From assembly GCA_947623215.1 (NCBI GenBank), contig CANQGN010000028.1, forward strand, positions 1 through 12,840: a DNA stretch of 12,840 nt. Direction: 5' to 3'. Positions within the stretch are counted from its first letter, which is position 1. Each line of letters begins with the position of its first letter. The notes under the pieces were generated by a model that searched no databases, was not told where the DNA came from, and saw nothing but the letters and a program-made list of their open reading frames with translations. Source of the DNA: an uncultured Clostridia bacterium (lineage in GTDB: Bacteria; Bacillota; Clostridia; Oscillospirales; Acutalibacteraceae). Positions 1-5,673 of this stretch are shown piece by piece. Position numbers and translations under genes: made by a program.

Positions 1-384
1 TGCGCGGTGGTGGTCACCCGCTACTTTGGGGGCACGCTGTTGGGCCCCGGCGGGTTAAAGCGGGCCTACGCCGCGGCGGCGGAGGCGGCGCTGCAAAACA
101 CGCCGCTGCTTACCATGCGCCGCTATGCCGAGGGGTCGCTTTGCTGCCCCTACCCCCTTTACGGCAAGGTGGCGCCGCTGGTAGCCCGCTTGGGGGGCAG
201 CGTTTTATCCGCCGACTTTGGGCAGACCGTAACCCTTACCCTGCGGCTGCCGACGACCGAGCGGGGGGCGTTTGAAAAAGCGCTGACCGACCTTTCGGGC
301 GGCAGCCTGGCCGCCGCCTTTACGGGCGAATGCTTTGCCGCGCCGGTGGAGGGCGGGTGGAAAACAGCACCTTTAATCCCTTAA
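1..384 (+). CDS. YigZ/IMPACT family protein, C-terminal part (5' end outside window)
   Basis: The gene is open from the first base and ends at TAA 382-384, so only about 127 C-terminal residues are visible. The stretch VTRYFGGTLLGPGGLKRAY is the hallmark of the YigZ/IMPACT (UPF0029) family, where it closes the N-terminal domain. It is followed by the usual smaller C-terminal domain (from about YGKVAPLVARLGG to the end). Proteins of this family are about 200-215 residues, so roughly 80-90 residues lie upstream of the window. The biochemical role in bacteria is not settled; the eukaryotic relative IMPACT regulates Gcn2, and bacterial members have been linked to translation. The stop codon sits inside a short sequence (379-417) that recurs inverted at 10702-10740. 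Family assignment is secure; function is not. Confidence 0.88.
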   Translation, partial: CAVVVTRYFGGTLLGPGGLKRAYAAAAEAALQNTPLLTMRRYAEGSLCCPYPLYGKVAPLVARLGGSVLSADFGQTVTLTLRLPTTERGAFEKALTDLSGGSLAAAFTGECFAAPVEGGWKTAPLIP

Positions 385-417
385 GGCGAGGAAAACCGAA
401 CACACGCCGCCCCTCGC
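379..417. repeat. Copy A of a 39-base dispersed repeat; hairpin, possible terminator of the YigZ gene
   Basis: The reverse complement of this stretch matches 10702-10740 at 34 of 39 positions, sharing CCTTAAGG at one end and the core GGGCGGCGTGTGTTC. It can fold: GCGAGG (386-391) pairs with CCTCGC (412-417). A T-run follows a few bases later (424-428), so it may end the YigZ transcript, though the loop is 20 bases and the T-run is not immediate. CCCCTCGC (410-417) also has a second perfect partner, GCGAGGGG at 510-517. Confidence 0.6.
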
Positions 418-700
418 AGGCCCTTTTTGGCCCTTTTCCGCCCGTCGTCCTCGCCTTGCGGGAAGCAAGGCTTCGTCCTCCGAACGAAAAAGTTCTCAAA
501 AAATTCTCAGCGAGGGGTGCCATGCAGTTTTCGGCAAGCGAATTTGCATTCAGGCAAGGAAGTGCCCGCAGAAAATACTTGGCACATTGTCAAAGGCGAT
601 GACGCCACCGAAAACCGATGCGGGTTCGGCTCCCCTCACCTTAACGGATTTTACTTTTACCTAAAACGGATTTTACTTTGTTATAAGGAGTGTATCTGTT
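385..700. other. 316-base non-coding gap with inverted repeats
   Basis: No convincing gene was found; the open frames here lack ribosome sites and recognisable protein sequence. The stretch holds the repeat at 379-417 and a perfect 7-bp hairpin, GCCTTGC (453-459) with GCAAGGC (465-471). A weaker hairpin lies near 608-629 (CCGAA..CCG with CGG..TTCGG), and a 15-base direct repeat lies at 643-679. The AT-rich final 60 bases, just before the phosphodiesterase ribosome site, most likely hold its promoter, but no clear -35/-10 pair could be picked. The 480-600 section has the look of a dispersed intergenic repeat, which cannot be tested here. Confidence 0.5.
643..679. repeat. 15-base direct repeat, period 22, upstream of the phosphodiesterase gene
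   Basis: AACGGATTTTACTTT occurs at 643-657 and again at 665-679. The 22-base period is about two helical turns, so both copies face the same side of the DNA. The pair ends just before the ribosome site at 685-690. This could be a tandem operator or a small duplication covering the promoter. The repeat is seen directly; the regulatory role is inferred. Confidence 0.55.
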
Positions 701-1480
701 ATGAATCGTCCCGTTGTTTTAATGCTGGCCGACGGTATGCGGCCGGACGGTCTGCTGCAATGCGGCCACCCCGCCGTACCAAAGCTGCTGCAAGAGAGCG
801 CGGTTTCGCTCACCGCCCAGGCGGTAATGCCCTCGGTTACCCTGCCCTGCCACATGTCGCTTTTTCACAGCGTTACGCCCCAGCGGCACGGCATTTTAAC
901 CAACGTATACGTGCCGCAGGTGCGCCCGGTGCCGGGCCTGTGCGAGGCGCTGCGGGCGGGCGGGCGCGCCTGCGCTTTCTTTTACTCGTGGGAAGAGCTG
1001 CGCGACCTGGCCCGGGTGGGCTCGCTGACCGGCAGCACCTTTATCTCCGGCCAGCAAAAGGGCTACCGCGCGGCGGCGGAGGGGCTGACAACCGAAGCCC
1101 TGCGCGCCATAGACGACGGCTGCGACTTTTTGTTTCTCTACTTTGGCCTGCCGGACTATGCCGGTCATAATTCCGGGTGGATGGGCGAAGAATATTTAGC
1201 CGCCGTGCACCACAGCGTGGGGTGTATGCAGCAAATCATCGACCGCTTACCGCCGGAAGGGGTGGCGATTATTACCGCCGACCACGGTGGCCACGACCGC
1301 CTGCACGGCGAAGACGTGCCGGAGGATATGACCATTCCGCTGCTGCTGCGCGGCGGCCCCTTTGCCCCCGGCGAGCGCTTTACCGGCGGCAGTTTGTTAG
1401 ACGTAGCCCCCACCATAGCCGCCCTGCTGGAGGTGCCCCCACCGGCCGAGTGGGAGGGCAAAAATTTGCTCCAAAAATAA
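701..1480 (+). CDS. Alkaline-phosphatase-superfamily phosphodiesterase/nucleotide pyrophosphatase-like protein
   Basis: A 259-residue protein of the metal-dependent alkaline phosphatase superfamily, closest in style to the type I phosphodiesterase/nucleotide pyrophosphatase (NPP) group. The two-metal site can be read off. Asp11 lies in LADGMRPDG. The nucleophile Thr47 lies in VTLPCH, equivalent to the TFPNH of NPPs. Asp152 and His156 lie in LPDYAGHNSG, Asp194 and His195 in ADHGGH, and His202 precedes PEDMTIPLLLRG. It is shorter than eukaryotic NPPs but typical of compact bacterial members. There is no signal peptide or membrane segment, so a cytoplasmic enzyme acting on a soluble phosphodiester or phosphonate is likely; the substrate cannot be told. 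The ATG at 701 has AAGGAG at 685-690. The gene converges on the transpeptidase gene, with only 24 bases between the stops. Confidence 0.85.
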   Translation: MNRPVVLMLADGMRPDGLLQCGHPAVPKLLQESAVSLTAQAVMPSVTLPCHMSLFHSVTPQRHGILTNVYVPQVRPVPGLCEALRAGGRACAFFYSWEELRDLARVGSLTGSTFISGQQKGYRAAAEGLTTEALRAIDDGCDFLFLYFGLPDYAGHNSGWMGEEYLAAVHHSVGCMQQIIDRLPPEGVAIITADHGGHDRLHGEDVPEDMTIPLLLRGGPFAPGERFTGGSLLDVAPTIAALLEVPPPAEWEGKNLLQK

Positions 1481-1504
1481 GAAAAAGGCACCTCCGTTCC
1501 GTCG

Positions 1505-3106
1505 CTAATGCCCGCCGCCGGTGGCAAAAACCGCCCGGCAAAAGGCGGCGAACACCGGCGCGGCGTCCGCCCCGCCGGAGTCGCCCTCCTCTACCAAAAT
1601 GCTCACGGCGTACCCCACCCGCCCGGCGCGGCAGACCCCCGCAAACCAGGCCTGCGTAACGGGCGCACCGGCGGCGTTTACCATGCCGGTTTGGGCGGTG
1701 GCGGTTTTGCCCCCCGCCGTTACCCCCGGGGTTTGCGCATCGGCGGCGGCGCCGGTGCCCGCTTGTACCACCGCCTGCATCATTTGCCATAACTGTTCGG
1801 CCGTCTCCGGCCGCATGACCCGCCGACCGGCAGCCGCCGGTCGGCTGTTTTGTACCCCCGCCCAGTCGCGGCTGCCGGTAACAAGGTAGGGCGCAAAGCA
1901 CACCCCGCCGCTTGCAATGGTATTTACCAGCGTTGCCAGCTGCAGCGGGGTGGCCAGCAGCCGCCCCTGCCCAATGGCAAGGTTGGCCAGTGCCGCCGGG
2001 GCGGCGAGCTCCTCCGCTGTTGGCAGCAGCCCGCCTTCGCTCGTCATCCCCTCGCAGAGCTGCTGCGCGCACCCAAAGCCCAGTTTGCTTGCCATTTGCA
2101 CCACTGCCTCAGCCCCCACGGCCTGCGCGAGTTTGATAAAATACACGTTGCAGGACGCCGCCATGGCCTGCCCCATGGTAAGCGCACCGTGCCCCTCTTC
2201 GTTATGGCAGCGAAAACGCGCCCCGCAGAGCACGCTGCCGCTGCACACGTACCGTTCCTCCGGCGAAATGCCCGCCTCCAGCGCGGCGGCCGCCACGCAG
2301 AGCTTAAAGACCGACCCCACGTTATAGGCGGTAAAACAGCGGTTGAGCAGCGGGCTGTCGGCCCGGTTAAGCGCTTCTTCCTGCCGGGCGGGGGAGTAGT
2401 CCGGCCGACTGACCGCCGCCGCCAGCTCGCCGCTGCCCAGCTTTTGCACCACCACCGCCCCCCGCCTGCCGGGGGGGAAAGCCCGCTCCGCCGCCTGCTG
2501 CACCCGCTCGTTTAGGGTGGTAAACAGCGCCGCCGGTACCGCCGGGGGCCGCCGCACCGCCACCGGCGCCAGCCCCGCCAGCGCCCCGCCCGCCGCGTCG
2601 CAGGCGTAGGTAACGGTAAGAGAGGCGGGGCAGCGCAGCAGGCTGTCAAAAGCCTTTTGCAGGCCGCTTACCCCCTGCCCGGCGGCGTTTACGCAGCCCG
2701 CCAGGTGCACCGCGGTTTGCACCGTCGGTCGTTCCTCCCGGCAGAGGAAAGACACCGCCCCCTCCGCACGGAAGGGGCGGTCGGTTGCAAAGGTAAAGGG
2801 GGTGCGCCCGGCCGCCAGCCGCAGCAGCCCCGCCCGGCGCTCGCCCGCAAAACGGCGGTAAAGCTCCGTTACCACCGCCGGGGCGGCGGTGGCCGCCGTT
2901 TTGTACACCGTTTGCCGCCCGGTGAGCGGCTGCCCGGCGCAGTCGAGTATTTGCCCGCGCGGCCAGTCTACCTGCACCGTGTAAAGCGACTGCCGCGCCG
3001 CCGCCGCGGCGTAGGGGGTGCCGAGCGCCAGGTAAGCCAACCGCCCGCCCAGGCCGATGACCCCCCACAAAAACACAAAAAACAAACACCAGCTTCTTTT
3101 TCGCAT
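1505..3106 (-). CDS. Class B penicillin-binding protein (D,D-transpeptidase)
   Basis: A 533-residue peptidoglycan transpeptidase that cross-links stem peptides outside the membrane. A short basic start leads into one membrane anchor (about residues 7-27). A dimerisation domain with the class B signature WPRGQILDCAGQPL (PRG 49-51) follows, then the transpeptidase domain from about 215. The active-site motifs are SVFK (nucleophile Ser265, Lys268), SCN (318-320) and KTA (467-469) in place of the usual KTG. IGQGRLLATPLQLA (388-401) is the conserved stretch also seen in FtsI/SpoVD/PbpA proteins. No PASTA domain is present and the length is near the PbpA/short SpoVD class, so it could serve sporulation, elongation or division; the sequence does not decide. 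ATG at 3106 is preceded on the minus strand by AAGGAG (3116-3121). It is not in an operon with its neighbours: it converges with 701-1480 and diverges from the Hsp20 gene. Confidence 0.9.
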   Translation of the reverse strand: MRKRSWCLFFVFLWGVIGLGGRLAYLALGTPYAAAAARQSLYTVQVDWPRGQILDCAGQPLTGRQTVYKTAATAAPAVVTELYRRFAGERRAGLLRLAAGRTPFTFATDRPFRAEGAVSFLCREERPTVQTAVHLAGCVNAAGQGVSGLQKAFDSLLRCPASLTVTYACDAAGGALAGLAPVAVRRPPAVPAALFTTLNERVQQAAERAFPPGRRGAVVVQKLGSGELAAAVSRPDYSPARQEEALNRADSPLLNRCFTAYNVGSVFKLCVAAAALEAGISPEERYVCSGSVLCGARFRCHNEEGHGALTMGQAMAASCNVYFIKLAQAVGAEAVVQMASKLGFGCAQQLCEGMTSEGGLLPTAEELAAPAALANLAIGQGRLLATPLQLATLVNTIASGGVCFAPYLVTGSRDWAGVQNSRPAAAGRRVMRPETAEQLWQMMQAVVQAGTGAAADAQTPGVTAGGKTATAQTGMVNAAGAPVTQAWFAGVCRAGRVGYAVSILVEEGDSGGADAAPVFAAFCRAVFATGGGH

Positions 3107-3200
3107 GGGTTTTCGCTCCTTTTTGCTTGCTATTTTGCTTACCTTTTTCTGCCTTTGCCGTTAGTATGCCCCGTTTGGCGAAAAATGCCCGCCTCTCGTT

Positions 3201-3227
3201 TTAGCACTCTGCCGCTTAGAGTGCTAA
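3201..3227. promoter_or_regulatory. CIRCE element (HrcA operator)
   Basis: TTAGCACTC (3201-3209), nine bases, GAGTGCTAA (3219-3227): a perfect match to the CIRCE consensus TTAGCACTC-N9-GAGTGCTAA bound by the heat-shock repressor HrcA. It lies between the divergent transpeptidase and Hsp20 genes, 177 bases before the Hsp20 start. The Hsp20 gene is the obvious target, since HrcA normally controls chaperone genes. Confidence 0.95.
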
Positions 3228-3284
3228 ATTTACAATCTGTTCATATTTTTGACCCAAATCGGTCACATATTTTTCCGCCCCCGG

Positions 3285-3293
3285 TGGTACAAT
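3285..3293 (+). promoter_or_regulatory. Candidate extended -10 promoter for the Hsp20 gene
   Basis: TGG followed by TACAAT (3288-3293) fits an extended -10 box (TGn-TANAAT). There is no good -35 at 16-18 bases; the nearest TTGACC (3249-3254) is 33 bases away. A second TACAAT (3231-3236) directly follows the CIRCE element and is an alternative -10, also without a good -35. Which one is used decides whether CIRCE overlaps the promoter, as is usual, or lies upstream of it. Confidence 0.4.
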
Positions 3294-3404
3294 AGGGCCA
3301 GAAAAAAAAGAAAGGCAGGCGAGTCCCATGGACAACCAAAACGCGCGGCATGTGGCCGCCGAACGAAAGCAACCGATAGCAAATTTTCATTGGAGGGAAG
3401 CATC

Positions 3405-3860
3405 ATGTTTGAATTAAGACCTTATCGCCGTCAACATCCGGCTGTTTACAATCCGTTTCACGATATGGAAGAGTGGGAGCGGCGCTTTTTTGACAATCCC
3501 TTTGGCCCTCTGACCGAGCGGGAGGGGCCGGCCCTTTTCTCGGCTGATTTAACAGACGAGGGCGACCATTACCTGCTGGAGGCCGACCTGCCGGGCTTTG
3601 ACAAAAAGGATCTGCACCTTACGGTGGGCGACAACACCCTAACGGTAGAGGCCGAGCGCCACTCGGAGCACGAAAAGAAAGAGAAAAAAGACAAGTACCT
3701 TTGCGTAGAGCGCTCTTACGGCCGGGTTTGCCGCCGCTTTGATTTGGACGGGGTAGACCCCGACGGCATTCGGGCGCGGTACGAAAACGGCGTGCTGCAA
3801 GTAACGTTGCCCAAAAAAGAGGCCGCGCCGCCCGCCCGGCGCGAGCTGCCCATCGACTAA
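3405..3860 (+). CDS. Small heat shock protein, Hsp20/alpha-crystallin family
   Basis: A 151-residue ATP-independent holdase chaperone that binds unfolding proteins in the cytoplasm. The N-terminal arm (1-45) contains the typical YNPFHDMEEWERRFF segment. The alpha-crystallin domain spans about 45-140 (YLLEADLPGFDKKDLHLTV, then ERSYGRVCRRFDL) and ends with the signature ENGVLQVTLPKKE (GVL 129-131). The C-terminal RELPID is the IxI-type tail that docks on neighbouring subunits in the oligomer. ATG at 3405 was chosen because GGAGGG (3392-3397) lies 7 bases upstream and the family N-terminus begins there; an upstream in-frame extension to 3249 has no ribosome site and no family sequence. The upstream CIRCE element implies HrcA control. 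It is followed at once by an intrinsic terminator, so it is likely monocistronic. Confidence 0.93.
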   Translation: MFELRPYRRQHPAVYNPFHDMEEWERRFFDNPFGPLTEREGPALFSADLTDEGDHYLLEADLPGFDKKDLHLTVGDNTLTVEAERHSEHEKKEKKDKYLCVERSYGRVCRRFDLDGVDPDGIRARYENGVLQVTLPKKEAAPPARRELPID

Positions 3861-3872
3861 TCCTCCCCTTTT

Positions 3873-3917
3873 TCCCCCGCGCACTTCTTCGCGCGGGGGA
3901 CTTTTTCTTTTTTTATA
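3873..3917 (+). terminator. Intrinsic terminator after the Hsp20 gene
   Basis: CCCCCGCGC (3874-3882) pairs perfectly with GCGCGGGGG (3891-3899), with an outer T-A pair and an 8-base loop. It is followed by CTTTTTCTTTTTTT. It begins 13 bases after the Hsp20 stop and ends that transcript before the dockerin promoter. Confidence 0.92.
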
Positions 3918-3926
3918 GCAAAACAG

Positions 3927-3956
3927 TTGACAACCCCCCCCCGCGTGATATATTAT
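3927..3956 (+). promoter_or_regulatory. Sigma-70/SigA promoter of the dockerin gene with a C9 tract in the spacer
   Basis: A perfect -35 TTGACA (3927-3932) is followed by TATATT (3949-3954, 16-base spacing) or TATTAT (3951-3956, 18-base spacing). Nine consecutive C residues (3934-3942) occupy the spacer. A homopolymer at this place can change length by slippage and so reset the -35/-10 spacing, a known phase-variation layout (for example Neisseria porA, with a poly-G tract between the boxes). The boxes and tract are seen; variation is inferred. Confidence 0.75.
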
Positions 3957-3996
3957 AAAGTGCAGAATATCCATAACTCACTACGGAGGAATGACC

Positions 3997-5289
3997 ATGA
4001 AAAAATACCTTGCCCTGTTGCTTACCCTATGCCTTGCGCTTTGCGCCCTGTTTGTTCCCGCGCAGGCGGACGAAAACCTTTGCGAACTCTTTGACGACGA
4101 GTTCGGGACGCTTTACCTGATGTACAAAAACGACCTGTTAAACGCCGATACGGTCTATCCTTTAGAACCCGCTGCTTTGCGCATTTACCGGCACATGGAT
4201 ACCAGCAGTTGGACCAGCTTTGGCCAGGGGTCGCTGCCGGCAGACGAGGTAGACGCCATGGCCGCCCGGCTGTTTGCCCAACCGAACTTTCGGCAGGCGG
4301 TAACAAGCCAAAACAACCCCGCCATTCGCTTTGTAGAACCCAACGAATACGTTTTTTCGCTGGGCTTTGGGGGCGACTCCTCCACCTATTCGGTGCGGGG
4401 GTATGAAAAGCTCGCGGCCGGGCGTTACGCCGTCTACGGGCAATATACCGACGTGATTTTTACGAGCGACGGCGTAGCCACGGATGAAGCCGCCGCCGTA
4501 GCCTACATGAAAACCACCTTTAACATGAGCGACGAAGAAGCCAAAGCCAGCGTGTATGTAAAAGAGGGCGAAACCGCCTACCGCTACTGGGCGCCCGGCA
4601 ACTGCTTTAAAATGGAGGTGGCCTTCGACGGCCTGTATGCGCAGTTTGTGCGGGTAGAGGCGGCGAGCGAAATCCCCACCGGCGACCAGCTCATTAAGCC
4701 GGAAGACCAGCCCTCCGCCGGGGTAACCTACGGGTTGGAGAAAGGCATGACCGTGTTTGGCGACGACGTATTTGCCCCCGGCACGGTGGTAACCAGCCAA
4801 ACCCTGACCGAGGGGCAGGTTTACGATACCGCCGTGAAGGCAGTAGAAGCCCTGAAGCCCGAAAAGGTAACGGTGTACGACCTCACCGCCAAGCTGGGCG
4901 AAGAAACCGTGCAGCCGAGCGACAGCCTGCCGGTGGTTTTTGATTTAGAAGAAGGCCACGCCTACCAGCTGTGGTATGTAGACGAGCAGGGCAAGGCTAC
5001 CAACATGAACCTGACAGTCGACCTGCGCACCAACCGGGGCATGGCCAAGCTCAGCCACTTTAGCACCTACGTGCTGGTGCAGCTGCCGGCGGGTTCCGCC
5101 GCCCCCTCCGGCGACGTGAACGCCGACGGCAAGGTAAACGCCGCCGACGCGCTGGACGTGCTGCGGGCGGCCGTGGGCAAGCTGACCATGACCGAGGCCC
5201 AAAAGGCGGCGGCCGATGTAACCGGCGACGGCAAAATTAACGCCGCCGACGCGTTGGTGATTTTGCGCATCGCCGTGCACAAACAGTAA
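3997..5289 (+). CDS. Secreted protein with C-terminal type I dockerin
   Basis: A 430-residue exported protein. Residues 1-24 form a classic signal peptide (MKK, hydrophobic core, AQA cleavage before DENLC) with no lipobox. Residues about 25-225 are not recognised. About 230-365 look beta-rich and end in AKLSHFSTYVLVQ, an ending common in surface modules that precede dockerins. Residues 372-430 are a dockerin: two calcium loops, DVNADGKVNAADALDVLR (from 373) and DVTGDGKINAADALVILR (from 407), each with its helix. Dockerins bind cohesins on scaffoldins or the cell surface; no cohesin gene is in the window. No catalytic domain is recognised, so the cargo function is unknown. ATG 3997 is preferred over ATG 3991 because GGAGGA (3985-3990) touches 3991 but stands 6 bases from 3997. 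It is flanked by terminators and is therefore a single-gene unit. Confidence 0.85.
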   Translation: MKKYLALLLTLCLALCALFVPAQADENLCELFDDEFGTLYLMYKNDLLNADTVYPLEPAALRIYRHMDTSSWTSFGQGSLPADEVDAMAARLFAQPNFRQAVTSQNNPAIRFVEPNEYVFSLGFGGDSSTYSVRGYEKLAAGRYAVYGQYTDVIFTSDGVATDEAAAVAYMKTTFNMSDEEAKASVYVKEGETAYRYWAPGNCFKMEVAFDGLYAQFVRVEAASEIPTGDQLIKPEDQPSAGVTYGLEKGMTVFGDDVFAPGTVVTSQTLTEGQVYDTAVKAVEALKPEKVTVYDLTAKLGEETVQPSDSLPVVFDLEEGHAYQLWYVDEQGKATNMNLTVDLRTNRGMAKLSHFSTYVLVQLPAGSAAPSGDVNADGKVNAADALDVLRAAVGKLTMTEAQKAAADVTGDGKINAADALVILRIAVHKQ

Positions 5290-5309
5290 TAATTTTAAAA
5301 ACTTAACAA

Positions 5310-5358
5310 GCGGGGTCGCGTATGGAAAAACGCGGCCCCGCCCTTTGTTTGTATTTTT
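5310..5358 (+). terminator. Intrinsic terminator after the dockerin gene
   Basis: GCGGGGTCGCGT (5310-5321) pairs with ACGCGGCCCCGC (5330-5341), 12 bp with one G-U pair and an 8-base loop, followed by CCTTTGTTTGTATTTTT. It lies 20 bases after the dockerin stop. Confidence 0.88.
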
Positions 5359-5465
5359 CAATGATGTTTGCCCTATCGTCGGAGCAAAGTCCGCTTTGCT
5401 GCGGCGCTTTTTCTTTGCCTTCGGCAGAAAAAACACCATCCGCCCGCTCCCTTGCTCCTCCTCTT

Positions 5466-5546
5466 CCGCAAAAAGTCACGCTCCGCTCACCTGCTCGGTT
5501 GCAAGCGCCCTCGCGACGGTTCGCTGTCGCTACCAACTTTTTGCGG
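5466..5546. repeat. 81-base element bounded by a perfect 11-bp inverted repeat
   Basis: CCGCAAAAAGT at 5466-5476 and its exact reverse complement at 5536-5546 enclose 59 bases, which contain a further 5-bp stem (5513-5517 with 5526-5530). As RNA this would form a long arm with an internal hairpin; as DNA it resembles a small palindromic or MITE-like unit. No target-site duplication was identified. Confidence 0.5.
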
Positions 5547-5579
5547 TTGTGCCTGCGGCACATGAAGGGGTAACCGTCG

Positions 5580-5670
5580 CATCATTGCGCCAAAGGCGCA
5601 ACATCATTCCACCGACAGGTGGAACATCATTGCGACCAACGGGAGCAACATCATAGCGCCGTCAGGCGCT
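5580..5670. repeat. CATCAT-linked mini-hairpin array (4 units, period 22-24)
   Basis: CATCAT occurs at 5580, 5602, 5625 and 5649, each time followed by a small stem-loop. The stems are TTGCGCC/GGCGCAA (loop AAA), TTCCACC/GGTGGAA (loop GACA), TTGC..CC/GG..GCAA (imperfect, loop AAC) and AGCGCC/GGCGCT (loop GTCA). The linkers are nearly identical while the stems differ but keep their pairing, so base pairing rather than sequence is what is kept. The spacers are not random, so this is not a CRISPR. The last stem ends 3 bases before the stop codon of the truncated regulator gene. Confidence 0.8.
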
Positions 5671-5673
5671 GCT

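Larger units (their letters stand above)
5345..5673. other. Non-coding, inverted-repeat-rich stretch between convergent genes
   Basis: No gene is supported here. Several structures follow one another. AGCAAAG (5383-5389) pairs with CTTTGCT (5394-5400). A perfect 11-bp inverted repeat, CCGCAAAAAGT (5466-5476) and ACTTTTTGCGG (5536-5546), encloses a smaller stem, GCGAC (5513-5517) with GTCGC (5526-5530). GTGCC (5549-5553) pairs with GGCAC (5557-5561). The CATCAT hairpin array comes last (5580-5670). The block has the look of an intergenic repeat element rather than decayed coding sequence, and translation of the minus strand shows no trace of the missing end of the adjacent regulator. Confidence 0.6.

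Noticed and set aside
427..1170. Long plus-strand open frame overlapping the phosphodiesterase gene in another frame
   Set aside because: It runs across the gap and the phosphodiesterase gene, is rich in Arg/Ala/Gly as expected for an off-frame reading of GC-rich DNA, and has no ribosome site.
1481..1504. Shared terminator between the convergent phosphodiesterase and transpeptidase genes
   Set aside because: Only a 4-bp GGCA/TGCC pairing can be drawn, with no proper T-run on either strand.
3249..3264. Possible CtsR operator near TTTGACC
   Set aside because: Only one heptad (GGTCAAA on the minus strand) matches; the second repeat at the required 3-base spacing is absent.
3249..3404. N-terminal extension of the Hsp20 protein
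   Set aside because: No ribosome site at the upstream start, sequence unlike the family, and it would span the promoter region; GGAGGG before ATG 3405 decides the start.
3328..3417. 29-codon open frame in the Hsp20 leader, overlapping its start
   Set aside because: Weak ribosome site, no recognisable sequence and low-complexity leader context; a chance frame is more likely than a leader peptide.
5580..5670. CRISPR-like array
   Set aside because: Constant part is only 6 bases and the variable parts are self-complementary hairpins, not spacers; no cas genes.
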